From assembly GCA_900542145.1 (NCBI GenBank), contig UQMF01000006.1:69020-133019 (forward strand): a stretch of 64,000 nucleotides of DNA, written 5' to 3'. Below are positions 1 through 9,131 of this stretch, piece after piece; position 1 is the first letter of the stretch, and every line of letters starts with the position of its first letter. The translations under genes were made by a program, and so were the position numbers. This DNA is from an uncultured Oscillospiraceae bacterium. Its GTDB lineage: Bacteria > Bacillota > Clostridia > Oscillospirales > Ruminococcaceae. Under the pieces are notes generated by a model. That model saw nothing but the letters and a program-made list of their open reading frames with translations, was not told where the DNA came from and did not search any database.

Positions 1-19
1 GACAAAACAATACTAACTG

Positions 20-51
20 AAACTGCGGTCCGGCAACGGACCGCAGTTTTT
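20..51 (+). terminator. Intrinsic terminator of a gene upstream of the window
   Basis: A 13-bp perfect stem (20-32 with 37-49) closes a GCAA loop and runs into a T-tract at 46-51. It must end a plus-strand gene left of the window. Confidence 0.85.
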
Positions 52-177
52 GCCAGTTAATGTAATGTAATCGAAACCACGAAAAGGCAGAAATACACCG
101 CCCATTTTTTACATAGTATTATGCACAAAAACCCCCGGCCCGTATTATTTTATTTTACCAATTTTAATGATTGCAAG

Positions 178-206
178 TTGACTTTTGATAGTATATATAG
201 TATACT
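178..206 (+). promoter_or_regulatory. Sigma-A type promoter of the zinc-ribbon gene
   Basis: TTGACT at 178-183 and TATACT at 201-206 are separated by 17 bp. The start codon follows about 80 bp downstream. Confidence 0.7.
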
Positions 207-286
207 TAATTTGGATAATTCTATTTTTCTGGGGCGTATTGTGCCCGTCATATGAAATAAAGAAAACCAACTGGGAGGCTTATATA

Positions 287-3253
287 ATGTATTGTGAAAA
301 CTGCGGCAAAAAGCTGATACGCGGATATCAGTTCTGCATGGAATGCGGAACGCCCGTACCGCCCGAAGCTGACGATGAAGATCAGGGTCAGGAACAGGAC
401 GCTCAGCAGCCCGAAGCACAGCAGAGCTCCGAAATGCCCGGTATCCAGCCGCTTGGCGGCGACGAGGGCACTCTGGTATACTGCCCCACCTGCGGCATGA
501 GAATGCAGAAATCTACCGACCACTGCGAAAAGTGCGGCATGCGGCTCGCAGGAAACAGCCCGACAAACAGCGGCGTTCCGCTAGTGAACTCCGACCCTCT
601 CGGTGGGGATTTCAGCGGTATTTCCGACAACGATATCGCACAGATAAACAGCTTTGTCAACAACAGCGGTTTCAGCGGCGGTATTGAATACAACAACGAT
701 GGCTTCAACAACGGCGGTATCGGATACAACGACCCCGGTATCGGCAGAGGATTCGGCGGAGGAAATCTCAGCAGCGAAATTGAGGCTCTGAATCAGCAGT
801 TCGCCAATCTGAATTCCACCGCCAGCGACATGCCTGCAATAAGCGCCCCTGTGCGCCAGCCCGACCCGGAGCCTGCTCCTGCGCCGGCTGTTCCCGAGCC
901 GGAGCCTTTCTCACGCCGCGTGGACAATTTCTCGATGGAAGCCGGAATGCCTGAAACACAGTTCCTTTCCGAAAGCGGACTGCCGGTCATCAACGGCGGC
1001 GAGATGTCCGAGCCGGAAGTTCCCGTTGAACTTGAACACCATCTTGACGACATCAATATAGATGTCCCTGCGCCAGCTCCGGAAATGCCAGTTTATAACG
1101 AGCCTGTTGCGGAAGCACCGGTTTATAACGAGCCTGTTGCGGAAGCACCGGTTTACAGCGAGCCTGTCGCGGAAGCGCCTGTTTACAACGAACCTGCTCC
1201 CGAAGTGCCCGTTTATAATGAGCCTGTTGCGGAAACCCCGGTTTACAGCGAGCCTGTTGCGGAAACTCCCGTTTACAGCGAGCCTGCTCCCGAAGCTCCG
1301 GTTTACAGCGAGCCTGTTCCCGAAACCCCGGTTTACAACGAGCCTGTTCCCGAAACTCCGGTTTACAGCGAACCTGTTCCCGAAACCCCGGTTTACAACG
1401 AGCCTGTTGCGGAAGCACCGGTTTACAACGAGCCTGTTGCGGAAACTCCGGTTTACAGCGAACCTGTTGCGGAAACTCCGGTTTACAGCGAACCTGTTGC
1501 GGAAACCCCGGTTTACAGCGAGCCTGTTCCCGAAGCTCCGGTTTACAGCGAGCCTGTTCCCGAAATGCCGATTTATAATCAGCCGGCTGACAATATTCCC
1601 ACTTCTGAGGACGATATGTCCACGGTTCTGCTTCCGCAGCACAACGAGCCTGCTCCGGACTACGACCGCACAGTAAGACTCCACAGGGATCCTAACGACA
1701 ATCCTGCCAGCGAGGACAGCGCGCCTGCTTCCGGAAACGAGGACGGCGGAGTTGATCTCGGCAAGCTGGTATACTGCCGCAACTGCGGTCAGGATATGTA
1801 CGAGAACGAGCCTGTCTGCAAGAACTGTGGTTCCCCCAACAAGTGGAACCAGAAGCCGCTGAAGCACTCCGTATCCGGCGCCAAGAATACTCAGCCAAAA
1901 TCCGAGCCTAAAAAGGTGTTCGGCGTTATTCCGATCCCGGCGGTCATCGGCGGCGGTGTAGTCGTTGCCGGTATCATCGCGCTCATCGCGCTGACCTCCA
2001 ATCCCGGCAAAAACGATGATAATATCGTACAGCCCAGCACTACCACGGCTTCCACTCCGGAGAGCACTGCTGCTCCCGAGGACAACAGCGAGCCTGATAT
2101 GAGCGAGTCCGCAGTGGATTCCACCACGACTGACCCCATCGATGAGCCTGTGGTTACAGAGCCGACCGTATCCCAGCCGGCAGTGACAGATCCCGTTGAA
2201 GTCAGCGATCCCGACGAGTCCTCCCAGACTGACGGAAACAGCAACCCCGGAATGCCGGACCATGCCGAGGCAACAACTCCGACTTCCGTAACCAGCCACA
2301 CCACCCAGTCGTCCTCGTCAAGACCCGGAACTCCGGCGGCGTCCTCTGCGACCACAAAACCTGTCACCACCAGACCGACGACCGTTACCACAAGACCGAC
2401 CACCGCAGTGCCGGCAGTCAGCAAGCCCAGCACCACCGTGTCCAATGAGGATAAGCAGCGTGCAAAAATGCTGGACGCATTCGAGGCTATTTCCGCGGAA
2501 GTCGGCAAGGTGCACGTTTACGCGCAGGCTACCATATCCGCACTGGACAACGGAAAGACCAGGACCTTCTACACCAGCGGAATGACCAGCACGCTCTCCT
2601 CCGGCAAATCCAATGCTGCGAGCCTGCTGAAGGGCGCAAAGCCCAGCTCCGGTGAGCTTACTTCCGCATATTCCTCCCTCGAGAAGCTGTACGACCTGTA
2701 TGTGGAATACTACAACTATGTCACCACTTCCACCGACGGCTCAGATACCTTCTCCACCAAGGAAACCAACAAGTGGTCCGCATTCAACACCGCTGTGAAG
2801 AACACCTTCAACTACTCCAAGCTTCAGACAAAGAACCAGACCGACGCCGACAAGTCCCGTACATATGCGGACATCATGACGGACGCTTCCTCTGCGGCTT
2901 CCAACGCTGTCACCCAGTTCTCCTCCGTACAGACCGCCGTTGAAAAGCTCAAGAGCAGCAACTATGACGACGAGGTAATGGCGACTATCTACAACACCAA
3001 GACCTCCGCAATACTCAAGGCGGCTGGCTACGCGCAGATGGTCAACAACTACTACAGCGTGCTCAGCTCCGGAGTCCCGAACTCCTACAGCAGCGCAAAG
3101 GCTGCGCTCTCCAATGCTTCGTCCGATATCGACGAGCTTCTGGGAGTATTCACGCTGGCTGGCTACAACGACCTGAGCGGATTCAAGAAAAACGCTTCCG
3201 CTTCCATCAAGACAGTCAACGGCGACATCAGCGCGATCAACAAGGCACTCTGA
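287..3253 (+). CDS. Zinc-ribbon membrane protein with decapeptide repeat
   Basis: Function unknown. The frame is open from 185, but the ATG at 287 is chosen because GGGAGG lies 8 bases upstream and the protein then starts directly with a zinc ribbon (Cys 3, 6, 17, 20). A second ribbon has Cys 66, 69, 80 and 83. A third four-cysteine ribbon lies near residue 497, just before a single membrane segment at about 545-569. Between ribbons 2 and 3 is a Pro/Glu-rich region holding 16 tandem decapeptides of the form PVY(N/S)EPVAE(A/T). After the membrane segment come a Ser/Thr/Pro-rich linker and a mostly helical C-terminal domain of about 260 residues. The layout suggests cytoplasmic ribbons, a membrane anchor and an outside domain. 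It stands alone between its own promoter and a terminator. Confidence 0.85.
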   Translation: MYCENCGKKLIRGYQFCMECGTPVPPEADDEDQGQEQDAQQPEAQQSSEMPGIQPLGGDEGTLVYCPTCGMRMQKSTDHCEKCGMRLAGNSPTNSGVPLVNSDPLGGDFSGISDNDIAQINSFVNNSGFSGGIEYNNDGFNNGGIGYNDPGIGRGFGGGNLSSEIEALNQQFANLNSTASDMPAISAPVRQPDPEPAPAPAVPEPEPFSRRVDNFSMEAGMPETQFLSESGLPVINGGEMSEPEVPVELEHHLDDINIDVPAPAPEMPVYNEPVAEAPVYNEPVAEAPVYSEPVAEAPVYNEPAPEVPVYNEPVAETPVYSEPVAETPVYSEPAPEAPVYSEPVPETPVYNEPVPETPVYSEPVPETPVYNEPVAEAPVYNEPVAETPVYSEPVAETPVYSEPVAETPVYSEPVPEAPVYSEPVPEMPIYNQPADNIPTSEDDMSTVLLPQHNEPAPDYDRTVRLHRDPNDNPASEDSAPASGNEDGGVDLGKLVYCRNCGQDMYENEPVCKNCGSPNKWNQKPLKHSVSGAKNTQPKSEPKKVFGVIPIPAVIGGGVVVAGIIALIALTSNPGKNDDNIVQPSTTTASTPESTAAPEDNSEPDMSESAVDSTTTDPIDEPVVTEPTVSQPAVTDPVEVSDPDESSQTDGNSNPGMPDHAEATTPTSVTSHTTQSSSSRPGTPAASSATTKPVTTRPTTVTTRPTTAVPAVSKPSTTVSNEDKQRAKMLDAFEAISAEVGKVHVYAQATISALDNGKTRTFYTSGMTSTLSSGKSNAASLLKGAKPSSGELTSAYSSLEKLYDLYVEYYNYVTTSTDGSDTFSTKETNKWSAFNTAVKNTFNYSKLQTKNQTDADKSRTYADIMTDASSAASNAVTQFSSVQTAVEKLKSSNYDDEVMATIYNTKTSAILKAAGYAQMVNNYYSVLSSGVPNSYSSAKAALSNASSDIDELLGVFTLAGYNDLSGFKKNASASIKTVNGDISAINKAL
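1088..1567 (+). repeat. 30-bp tandem coding repeat, 16 units
   Basis: Sixteen in-frame 30-bp units encode PVY(N/S)EP(V/A)(A/P)E(A/T/V/M), and a degenerate 17th (PIYNQP) follows. Units differ mainly at N/S, VA/VP and A/T. The variants are interspersed, as expected from unit duplication and gene conversion rather than one recent expansion. Confidence 0.95.
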
Positions 3254-3278
3254 TATTCCCGGTCATACGCTAACTAAT

Positions 3279-3307
3279 AAGGACGCTTTTCATTGAAAGG
3301 CGTCCTT
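3279..3307 (+). terminator. Terminator after the zinc-ribbon gene
   Basis: A 12-bp stem with one G-U pair (3279-3290 with 3296-3307) and a 5-nt loop lies 25 bases after the stop codon. The U-tract after it is weak. Confidence 0.6.
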
Positions 3308-3433
3308 CAGTTTATCGAAAGGTATACCGGCGTATCCGAACTTTTGGTACAGAATCACAGAATTTACGGAGGATATGCTCTTATGTTTGAAACAGACCCG
3401 GAATATCAACTTTGCTCATTACACGAACTTTAA

Positions 3434-3459
3434 GGGGGAAGCGCTAAGGCGCTTCCCCC
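3434..3459. terminator. Strong hairpin between convergent genes
   Basis: GGGGGAAGCGC at 3434-3444 pairs perfectly with 3449-3459 around a 4-nt loop. It lies 37 bases past the stop of the minus-strand gene at 3497 and probably ends that operon. On the plus strand it directly follows a possible 16-codon ORF at 3383-3433. Confidence 0.65.
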
Positions 3460-3496
3460 ATAAGTGTGTCGATAGAGATTCTGTGTAGACAAATAT

Positions 3497-4780
3497 TTAG
3501 TTATTGGCGTCCAGCATTGAAAGAATGATCCCTGCCGCCCCGAATCGGACAAAGAAGTAATTCAGCCGCTGCTTCGTTTCATCGGACTGCACTATCCTGT
3601 CCGTATAGGATAACATCTGGTAAAGCATGAAGAACATAACCCGGGCGGCGATATCCTCGCCAAGCGCGAAATAATCCGGCAGATGATCTGCGGCGGCGGC
3701 AAGATTCATCGCGTGCTCCTTCACCGTCGGAGGAAGCTGCGCGGAGCCGATGTCCAGCGTGGAATACACCTCGGAAGCCTGCACAAGCTGCTCCCTCACT
3801 GCGGAATCCACCTGCTCCATGGTCAGCCGACCCTCCTCGCAGAGTTCCCGTATGCGGCGGCTCGCCTTTATGTAGATATCCTGGCTGTCCGGCTCGTGTG
3901 TGAGCTTCGGCGCGGCTGCCTGCGGCTGCGGAGGAACCACGGGCTCCTGCGGTGCGGATTCCGCGGCCGGCGACGGTGCCGGGATATCCGGCTCCGGTGA
4001 TTCCGGCTCGGGGACTGCGGCAGGCTCCTCCGGCATGGAGTTGATCTCCGCAATGGAATCCAGCAGATAGCTCATCGCCTCGTCCCGGGTCATGTCCTCA
4101 AGGGATTCCGGCTCGGAATCCACTTTCTCAGGCTCCGCCGGGACTGACGGCTGCTTTCCGCTCAGCCACTGTATCTTCTCCTCGGTGATCGCTATCGGGG
4201 AAGCCGGTATTTCCGACATAGCCGCTTTCTTGGCGGCTGCTATCTCCTGCACCGCAGCGACCGCTGCCACGGTCACCGGAGGAATACTCTCCGGCTTTTC
4301 CGGCTCGGATTCCTCCACCGGCGGCGCGTCCTCCGGGAATACATCGCCGGAATAGTAGCTGAGCGCTTCCGCGGTCAGCCGGGATTCCAACGCCGCCCGG
4401 TCCTGCTCCTTCATGGCGTTGCTCATACGGCAGATGGTGTTTATCAGCTGCCGCAGGAAAAACTTGTTCAGTCCGCAGTCGGATATGCGTATGCTGCCTG
4501 CCGGGGAGGCTATTACCAGCTCGTCCTCGAACGGAGTTTCGTAGCTGGGCAGTATCTCCGTAACGCGGATATCGCGGTAGTATATCTGCCGGGCGTCTGC
4601 GCCGAGCCTTATCATCATTCTGTCGATAAGGAACGCAATACCGCGGCTGCCGTCGCCGTCCGCCGAAAGATCAATAACGCCGACGGTTTCCTCGGGGGGC
4701 GCAAAGGTACAGTAGCGTGTATCCCTGCTGTTCAGCGTTATCTTTCCGCGGAAGTCATTAACTGCGTCACACAGCGTCAA
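3497..4780 (-). CDS. Hypothetical protein with beta-rich N-terminus
   Basis: I do not recognise this 427-residue protein. Residues 1-115 alternate hydrophobic and polar positions as in a small beta domain (possibly PH-like). Residues 120-300 are Pro/Glu/Ala-rich and probably disordered. Residues 300-427 look helical. There is no signal peptide or membrane segment, so it is presumably cytoplasmic. Its start codon overlaps the pncB stop by 4 bases, so it is the last gene of the purB-recJ-relA-MBL-pncB operon and translationally coupled to pncB. Position alone does not give a function. Confidence 0.75.
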   Translation of the reverse strand: MTLCDAVNDFRGKITLNSRDTRYCTFAPPEETVGVIDLSADGDGSRGIAFLIDRMMIRLGADARQIYYRDIRVTEILPSYETPFEDELVIASPAGSIRISDCGLNKFFLRQLINTICRMSNAMKEQDRAALESRLTAEALSYYSGDVFPEDAPPVEESEPEKPESIPPVTVAAVAAVQEIAAAKKAAMSEIPASPIAITEEKIQWLSGKQPSVPAEPEKVDSEPESLEDMTRDEAMSYLLDSIAEINSMPEEPAAVPEPESPEPDIPAPSPAAESAPQEPVVPPQPQAAAPKLTHEPDSQDIYIKASRRIRELCEEGRLTMEQVDSAVREQLVQASEVYSTLDIGSAQLPPTVKEHAMNLAAAADHLPDYFALGEDIAARVMFFMLYQMLSYTDRIVQSDETKQRLNYFFVRFGAAGIILSMLDANN

Positions 4781-6231
4781 TTGCTCTCACCCCTGCCCTC
4801 ACTGTCAAGAAGGATGTGCTTGATATCCCACAGCCTGCGCGACAGGTCAACGTAGTAGTTATGCGGATTCTCAAATCGCAGAACCTCACTCCACATTGTG
4901 TCGAGCTGCTCCGCGCAGTACCGCTTTATCTCCTCAAGCGACGGCTTATTGTAAACCAGTTCTCCGCCGCGGAATATCGGCACCTGAAGCTCCCGGGCAG
5001 TGAAATCCGTGAGCTTTTTCTTCTTCCAGGTGAAGTCCGGGTCGAATATCGTCAGCGGCTTCGTATCGTCGACAGTTTCATCAAAAACGCATATCTGGTC
5101 GGCGATAGCCTTTCCGGTCTGACGGCTGTAAAGGCGGTAAAGCTTCTTGAAGTGCGGATTCGTGATCTTCGACACATTCTCGGATATCTTTATCTTCGGG
5201 GTGATAACGCCGTTCTCCTCCACCGCCGCAAGCTTGTAGACTCCGCCGAACACCGGCTCGCTGCTGGCGGTGATGAGCCGCTCGCCAACGCCGAAAAGAT
5301 CGATCTTCGCGCCCTGGCGCAGCAAGTCGGTAATGATATGCTCGTCCAGGCTGTTGGAAGCCACGATCCTGCAATCCGGATAGCCTGCCTCGTCCAGCAT
5401 TTTGCGCGCTTCGATTGAAAGATATGCGATATCTCCGGAATCCAGCCGGATTCCACAGGGGCGCTTGCCCAGTGGCTTCAGCACGTTATCGAACGCCTTT
5501 ATGGCATTCGGCACGCCGCTTTTCAGCACGTTATAGGTATCCACCAGCAAAGTGGAACTGTCGGGATAAGTCCGGCAGTAACACTCGAACGCTTCCAGTT
5601 CGCTGTCGAACATCTGCACCCAGCTGTGCGCCATGGTCCCGGTCGCCGGAACCCCGTACAGTTCATCGGCGAGGACGCACGCCGTTCCGGCGCAGCCTCC
5701 GATATACGCAGCCCTCGCGCCGAGTACCGCGCCGCTGGCGCCCTGGGCGCGACGGGAGCCGAACTCAGATATCGCGCGCCCCTGCGCCGCCCGGACAATA
5801 CGGTTTGCCTTCGTTGCAATAAGCGACTGGTGATTCACCAGAAGAAGCAGCATGGTTTCGACAAGCTGTGCCTGTATTGCCGGAGCACGGACTGTTATAA
5901 GCGGCTCCGCCGGGAACACCGGGGTGCCCTCCGGAACTGCCCAGATGTCGCCGGTGAACTTGAAATCCCGGAGGTACTTGAGGAATCCCTCGTCAAAAAT
6001 GCCCTTTCCGCGCAGATACTGTATATCCTCTTCAGAGAAGCGCAGTCCCTGGATATAGTTTATCACCTGCTCCAGTCCGGCGCAGATGGCGTAACCGCCG
6101 CCGTCCGGCACTCTGCGGAAAAACACGTCAAAATACGCGATACGATCCGCATGCTTTGTCCTGAAATACCCGTTGCCCATGGTCAGCTGATAAAAGTCGC
6201 ACAGCATTGTGCAGTTCTGTTCGGTTATCAT
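4777..6231 (-). CDS. pncB: Nicotinate phosphoribosyltransferase
   Basis: Converts nicotinate and PRPP to nicotinate mononucleotide in the Preiss-Handler NAD salvage pathway, in the cytoplasm. The 484-residue length is usual for the clostridial form. Visible family features are the N-terminal CDFYQLTMGNGYF segment (residues 11-23), GTMAHSW with the catalytic His at 202, and GIRLDSGD (260-267), the phosphoribosyl-binding loop. It lies 20 bases after the MBL hydrolase gene and overlaps the next gene by 4 bases. A nicotinamidase-like gene at 16440-16961 may supply its substrate. Confidence 0.95.
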   Translation of the reverse strand: MITEQNCTMLCDFYQLTMGNGYFRTKHADRIAYFDVFFRRVPDGGGYAICAGLEQVINYIQGLRFSEEDIQYLRGKGIFDEGFLKYLRDFKFTGDIWAVPEGTPVFPAEPLITVRAPAIQAQLVETMLLLLVNHQSLIATKANRIVRAAQGRAISEFGSRRAQGASGAVLGARAAYIGGCAGTACVLADELYGVPATGTMAHSWVQMFDSELEAFECYCRTYPDSSTLLVDTYNVLKSGVPNAIKAFDNVLKPLGKRPCGIRLDSGDIAYLSIEARKMLDEAGYPDCRIVASNSLDEHIITDLLRQGAKIDLFGVGERLITASSEPVFGGVYKLAAVEENGVITPKIKISENVSKITNPHFKKLYRLYSRQTGKAIADQICVFDETVDDTKPLTIFDPDFTWKKKKLTDFTARELQVPIFRGGELVYNKPSLEEIKRYCAEQLDTMWSEVLRFENPHNYYVDLSRRLWDIKHILLDSEGRGESN

Positions 6232-6251
6232 ATCTGCGCCCTCCGTTGAAT

Positions 6252-6887
6252 TCAGTCTGCGTATCTTGCGATGTACGGGTTGTTCTCCCGTTCGTAGTCA
6301 AGCGTAGTGGTGCTGCCGTGCCCGGGATATATCTTGTAGTCCCCGGGCAGCTTCGCTATTTTCTCCAGGCTGTCCAGCATGTCCCGGGTGCTGCCGGAAT
6401 ATCCGTCAGTCCTCCCAACGCCCATCAGGAACACCACGTCGCCGCAGAATATAACCTGCTCGCCGTCGTTGTCCAGGAACAGCAGGCAGCTTCCTGCGGT
6501 ATGCCCGGGAGCCGCCATAACGCGGAATTTCAGCCCTTCTGCGGTGAACTCCTCCCCGTCGGAATACAGCTTATCCGGCTTTATTCCGCGGAACTCCACC
6601 GGCATGAAATCCGCCCAGCACTTTTCCGCGCTGGAATACATCGGCTCGTCCGGGGCGCTCGCCAGTATCTTCGCGCCGGAATGCTCCTGCAATACCGCAG
6701 CCCCGGCGAAGTGGTCATAGTGACCGTGGGTGATGATGATAGTGCCCAGCGTAAGTCCGTGGGTGTTCAGGAACATCTCCACCTCGGTGACGGAAGCCGG
6801 GTCGATGACCACCGCCTGGGAATCCGCCCCGGGGACGATGTAGCAATTCGTCTGCAACGCCCCCAGCGGAAGCTGATATATCTGCAT
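6252..6887 (-). CDS. MBL-fold metallo-hydrolase (glyoxalase II-like)
   Basis: A 211-residue cytoplasmic metallo-beta-lactamase-fold hydrolase. The di-zinc motif THGHYDH is at 53-59 (His54, His56, Asp58, His59). Later ligands appear in APGHTAGS, FCGDVVF and YPGHGS. The compact single-domain form matches the YcbL/glyoxalase-II-like group, which hydrolyses thioesters such as S-lactoylglutathione; the substrate here cannot be told. It starts 12 bases after the relA stop. RelA-MBL pairing is frequent in Clostridia. Confidence 0.88.
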   Translation of the reverse strand: MQIYQLPLGALQTNCYIVPGADSQAVVIDPASVTEVEMFLNTHGLTLGTIIITHGHYDHFAGAAVLQEHSGAKILASAPDEPMYSSAEKCWADFMPVEFRGIKPDKLYSDGEEFTAEGLKFRVMAAPGHTAGSCLLFLDNDGEQVIFCGDVVFLMGVGRTDGYSGSTRDMLDSLEKIAKLPGDYKIYPGHGSTTTLDYERENNPYIARYAD

Positions 6888-6899
6888 ACTTTACCTCCG

Positions 6900-9092
6900 T
6901 TACTGCTTGCCGGTACGCTCCACCGAGATAACTCCGGGGATCTTCTGGAGTCTGCTCATGACATTGGAGAGCTGCTCCATTCCGGCTATCTCGACTGTCA
7001 CGACCAGATTCATGTTGCCGTTCTTCAGATGGTGCGCGTTCATCTCGTGCAGCGGAATATGGTTCGTCGCTATCGCCGTGGTGATGTCCGCGAAGATGGT
7101 TATTCTGTTCTCGGCAATGACGTCGATGGTCGCACGGTATGTGGAATCGTCCACGCCTGCCCAGCTCGCCTTTATCCACCGGTCCTTGTTGTCGGGGTTG
7201 TCCATGTTGTTGATGACGTTTATGCAGTCCTGCTTGTGGATAGACACACCGAATCCGCGCGTAACGAAGCCGATTATCGGGTCGCCCGGCAGCGGATTGC
7301 AGCACTGTGCGAACTTCACCAGGCAGTTGTCCACGCCCTCGACGATGATTCCCTTGCGGCGGCTGCGGCGGTTGGTTTCGTTGATGGCTTCCTCGGGATC
7401 CGCCGACGCCTGCTGGACTGCCTGCTGTTCCTTATGGGTGCGCATCTGCTCTTCCTTGATGCGCTGTACTATCTTGGAAAGGGACACGCCGCCGTAGCCT
7501 ATCGCGGCGTACAGGTCGTCAACGCTGCCCAGACGCTGGCGCTGCGCGGTGGATTGCAGCAGTTCCGGAGTGATGGCGATGTTGTTGCGCTTGAATTCAC
7601 GCTCCAGATCGTCCTTACCGCGCTCGATGTTCTCCTCGCGGCACTCCTTCTTGAACCAGCTGCGGATCTTGCTCTTCGCCTCGGTGGTGCGTGCTATTTC
7701 GAGCCAGTTGCGGTTCGGTCCGTAGTTCGGCGAACCGGAGGTGAGTATCTCAACGATATCTCCGGTCTTTATCTGATAGTCGAAGCTGACCATTCTGCCG
7801 CCGACCTTTGCGCCGGTCATCTTGTTGCCAACCTGGGTGTGGATAGAATACGCAAAATCCAGCACGGTAGCGCCCACCGGCAGGGAAATAACGTCGCCCT
7901 TGGGGGTGAATGCGAACACCTCGTCCGGCGCGAGATCGGTCTTTATCGCGTCGGCAATCGCTTCAACATCGTCCGCCTCCTGCTGGCGCTCCAGAAGCTG
8001 GCGTATCCAGTCGAAGCGCTTTTCGCCGGTCACGTTTCCGGAAATACCAGCCTTGTACTTCCAGTGCGCCGCAACGCCGTACTGCGCGGTGTTGTGCATT
8101 TCCACCGTGCGTATCTGCACCTCGAACGGTATCCCCTCGCGGCCTATGACCGTGGTGTGCAGGGACTGGTAGCGGTTTGGCTTCGGGGTCGCGATGTAAT
8201 CCTTGAAGCGGTACGGGATAGGTCTGAACATGTCGTGGATTATACCCAGCACGTTGTAGCACTCAATAACGGACTGCACGATAACGCGCACCGCATATAT
8301 GTCGTATATCTCGTCGAAGCGCTTGTTCTTGACGTATACCTTCTTGTAGATACTGTATATGGACTTCACGCGCCCCTCGATTATCGGCTCGGGCTTGATA
8401 TCCGAAATACGCTCGCGGATACGCTGCTTTATGCTCTCGATGAACGCGTCGCGCTCCTCCTTGTGGAGGGCTATCTGCTCCTCTACCTCCTTACAGCCGT
8501 AGGGGTCGAGGTAGTGTATAGCGATGTCCTCCATCTCCTCCTTGACGTCGCTCATACCAAGGCGGTGGGCGATGGGGGCGTAGAAGTTCATCGTTTCAAG
8601 GGAGGTCTTGCGCTGCTTCTCCGGAGGCCTTGCCTCAAGGGTGCGCATATTGTGGAGCCTGTCCGCAAGCTTGATGATTATCACGCGGATATCCTTGGAC
8701 ATAGCCATGAGTATCTTGCGGATATTCTCCGCCTGCTGTTCCTCCTTGGAAACCAGCGGCACCAGTCCTATCTTGGTAACGCCGTCCACCATCAGCGCAA
8801 CATCTTCGCCGAATTTCTTACGCAGGTCGTCGAGGGTGACGTCCGTATCCTCCACGGTGTCGTGAAGAAGCGCCGCGCATATGGTGTCGGTATCCATGCA
8901 ATAATCCAGCAGGATAGCCGCCACCGCCAGCGGATGCGTGATATACGGGTCGCCGGAGGTGCGCTTCTGCCCCTCGTGTGCCTTTTCCGCGACCTTGTAC
9001 GCCTGGGATATCTTTTCAAGGTCGTAGGGCTTCTCGCTCGCCTTTATCTTCTCCACCAGCTGGTCGAATGTCTTTACCGTAGAACCGGTCAT
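6900..9092 (-). CDS. relA: Bifunctional (p)ppGpp synthetase/hydrolase
   Basis: Makes and degrades the alarmone (p)ppGpp. Domain order is HD hydrolase (His39, His53, HD at 77-78, then EDT), synthetase (with YQSLHTTVIG), TGS, and a C-terminal ACT domain. The intact HD residues indicate a bifunctional Rel rather than a synthetase-only RelA. An in-frame GTG at 9101 is possible, but AGGAG lies 8 bases before the ATG at 9092 and overlaps the GTG, so the ATG is chosen, giving 730 residues. It lies between recJ and the MBL gene in the operon. Confidence 0.95.
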   Translation of the reverse strand: MTGSTVKTFDQLVEKIKASEKPYDLEKISQAYKVAEKAHEGQKRTSGDPYITHPLAVAAILLDYCMDTDTICAALLHDTVEDTDVTLDDLRKKFGEDVALMVDGVTKIGLVPLVSKEEQQAENIRKILMAMSKDIRVIIIKLADRLHNMRTLEARPPEKQRKTSLETMNFYAPIAHRLGMSDVKEEMEDIAIHYLDPYGCKEVEEQIALHKEERDAFIESIKQRIRERISDIKPEPIIEGRVKSIYSIYKKVYVKNKRFDEIYDIYAVRVIVQSVIECYNVLGIIHDMFRPIPYRFKDYIATPKPNRYQSLHTTVIGREGIPFEVQIRTVEMHNTAQYGVAAHWKYKAGISGNVTGEKRFDWIRQLLERQQEADDVEAIADAIKTDLAPDEVFAFTPKGDVISLPVGATVLDFAYSIHTQVGNKMTGAKVGGRMVSFDYQIKTGDIVEILTSGSPNYGPNRNWLEIARTTEAKSKIRSWFKKECREENIERGKDDLEREFKRNNIAITPELLQSTAQRQRLGSVDDLYAAIGYGGVSLSKIVQRIKEEQMRTHKEQQAVQQASADPEEAINETNRRSRRKGIIVEGVDNCLVKFAQCCNPLPGDPIIGFVTRGFGVSIHKQDCINVINNMDNPDNKDRWIKASWAGVDDSTYRATIDVIAENRITIFADITTAIATNHIPLHEMNAHHLKNGNMNLVVTVEIAGMEQLSNVMSRLQKIPGVISVERTGKQ

Positions 9093-9131
9093 ACAGTTCA
9101 CTCCTAGTTTAAAATGAGTATTGCCTGTGTA

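Noticed and set aside
1088..1567. Regular 30-bp repeats that might look like a CRISPR array
   Set aside because: There are no unique spacers. The repeats are contiguous, in frame and encode a Pro/Glu-rich decapeptide inside a long gene.
911..2299. Long open frame antisense to the zinc-ribbon gene
   Set aside because: It is the shadow of the repeat and biased codon use. The sense strand has a promoter, Shine-Dalgarno and zinc-ribbon motifs.
6207..9107. Very long plus-strand open frame opposite relA and the MBL gene
   Set aside because: It is antisense to two clear enzymes and shows no protein family features.
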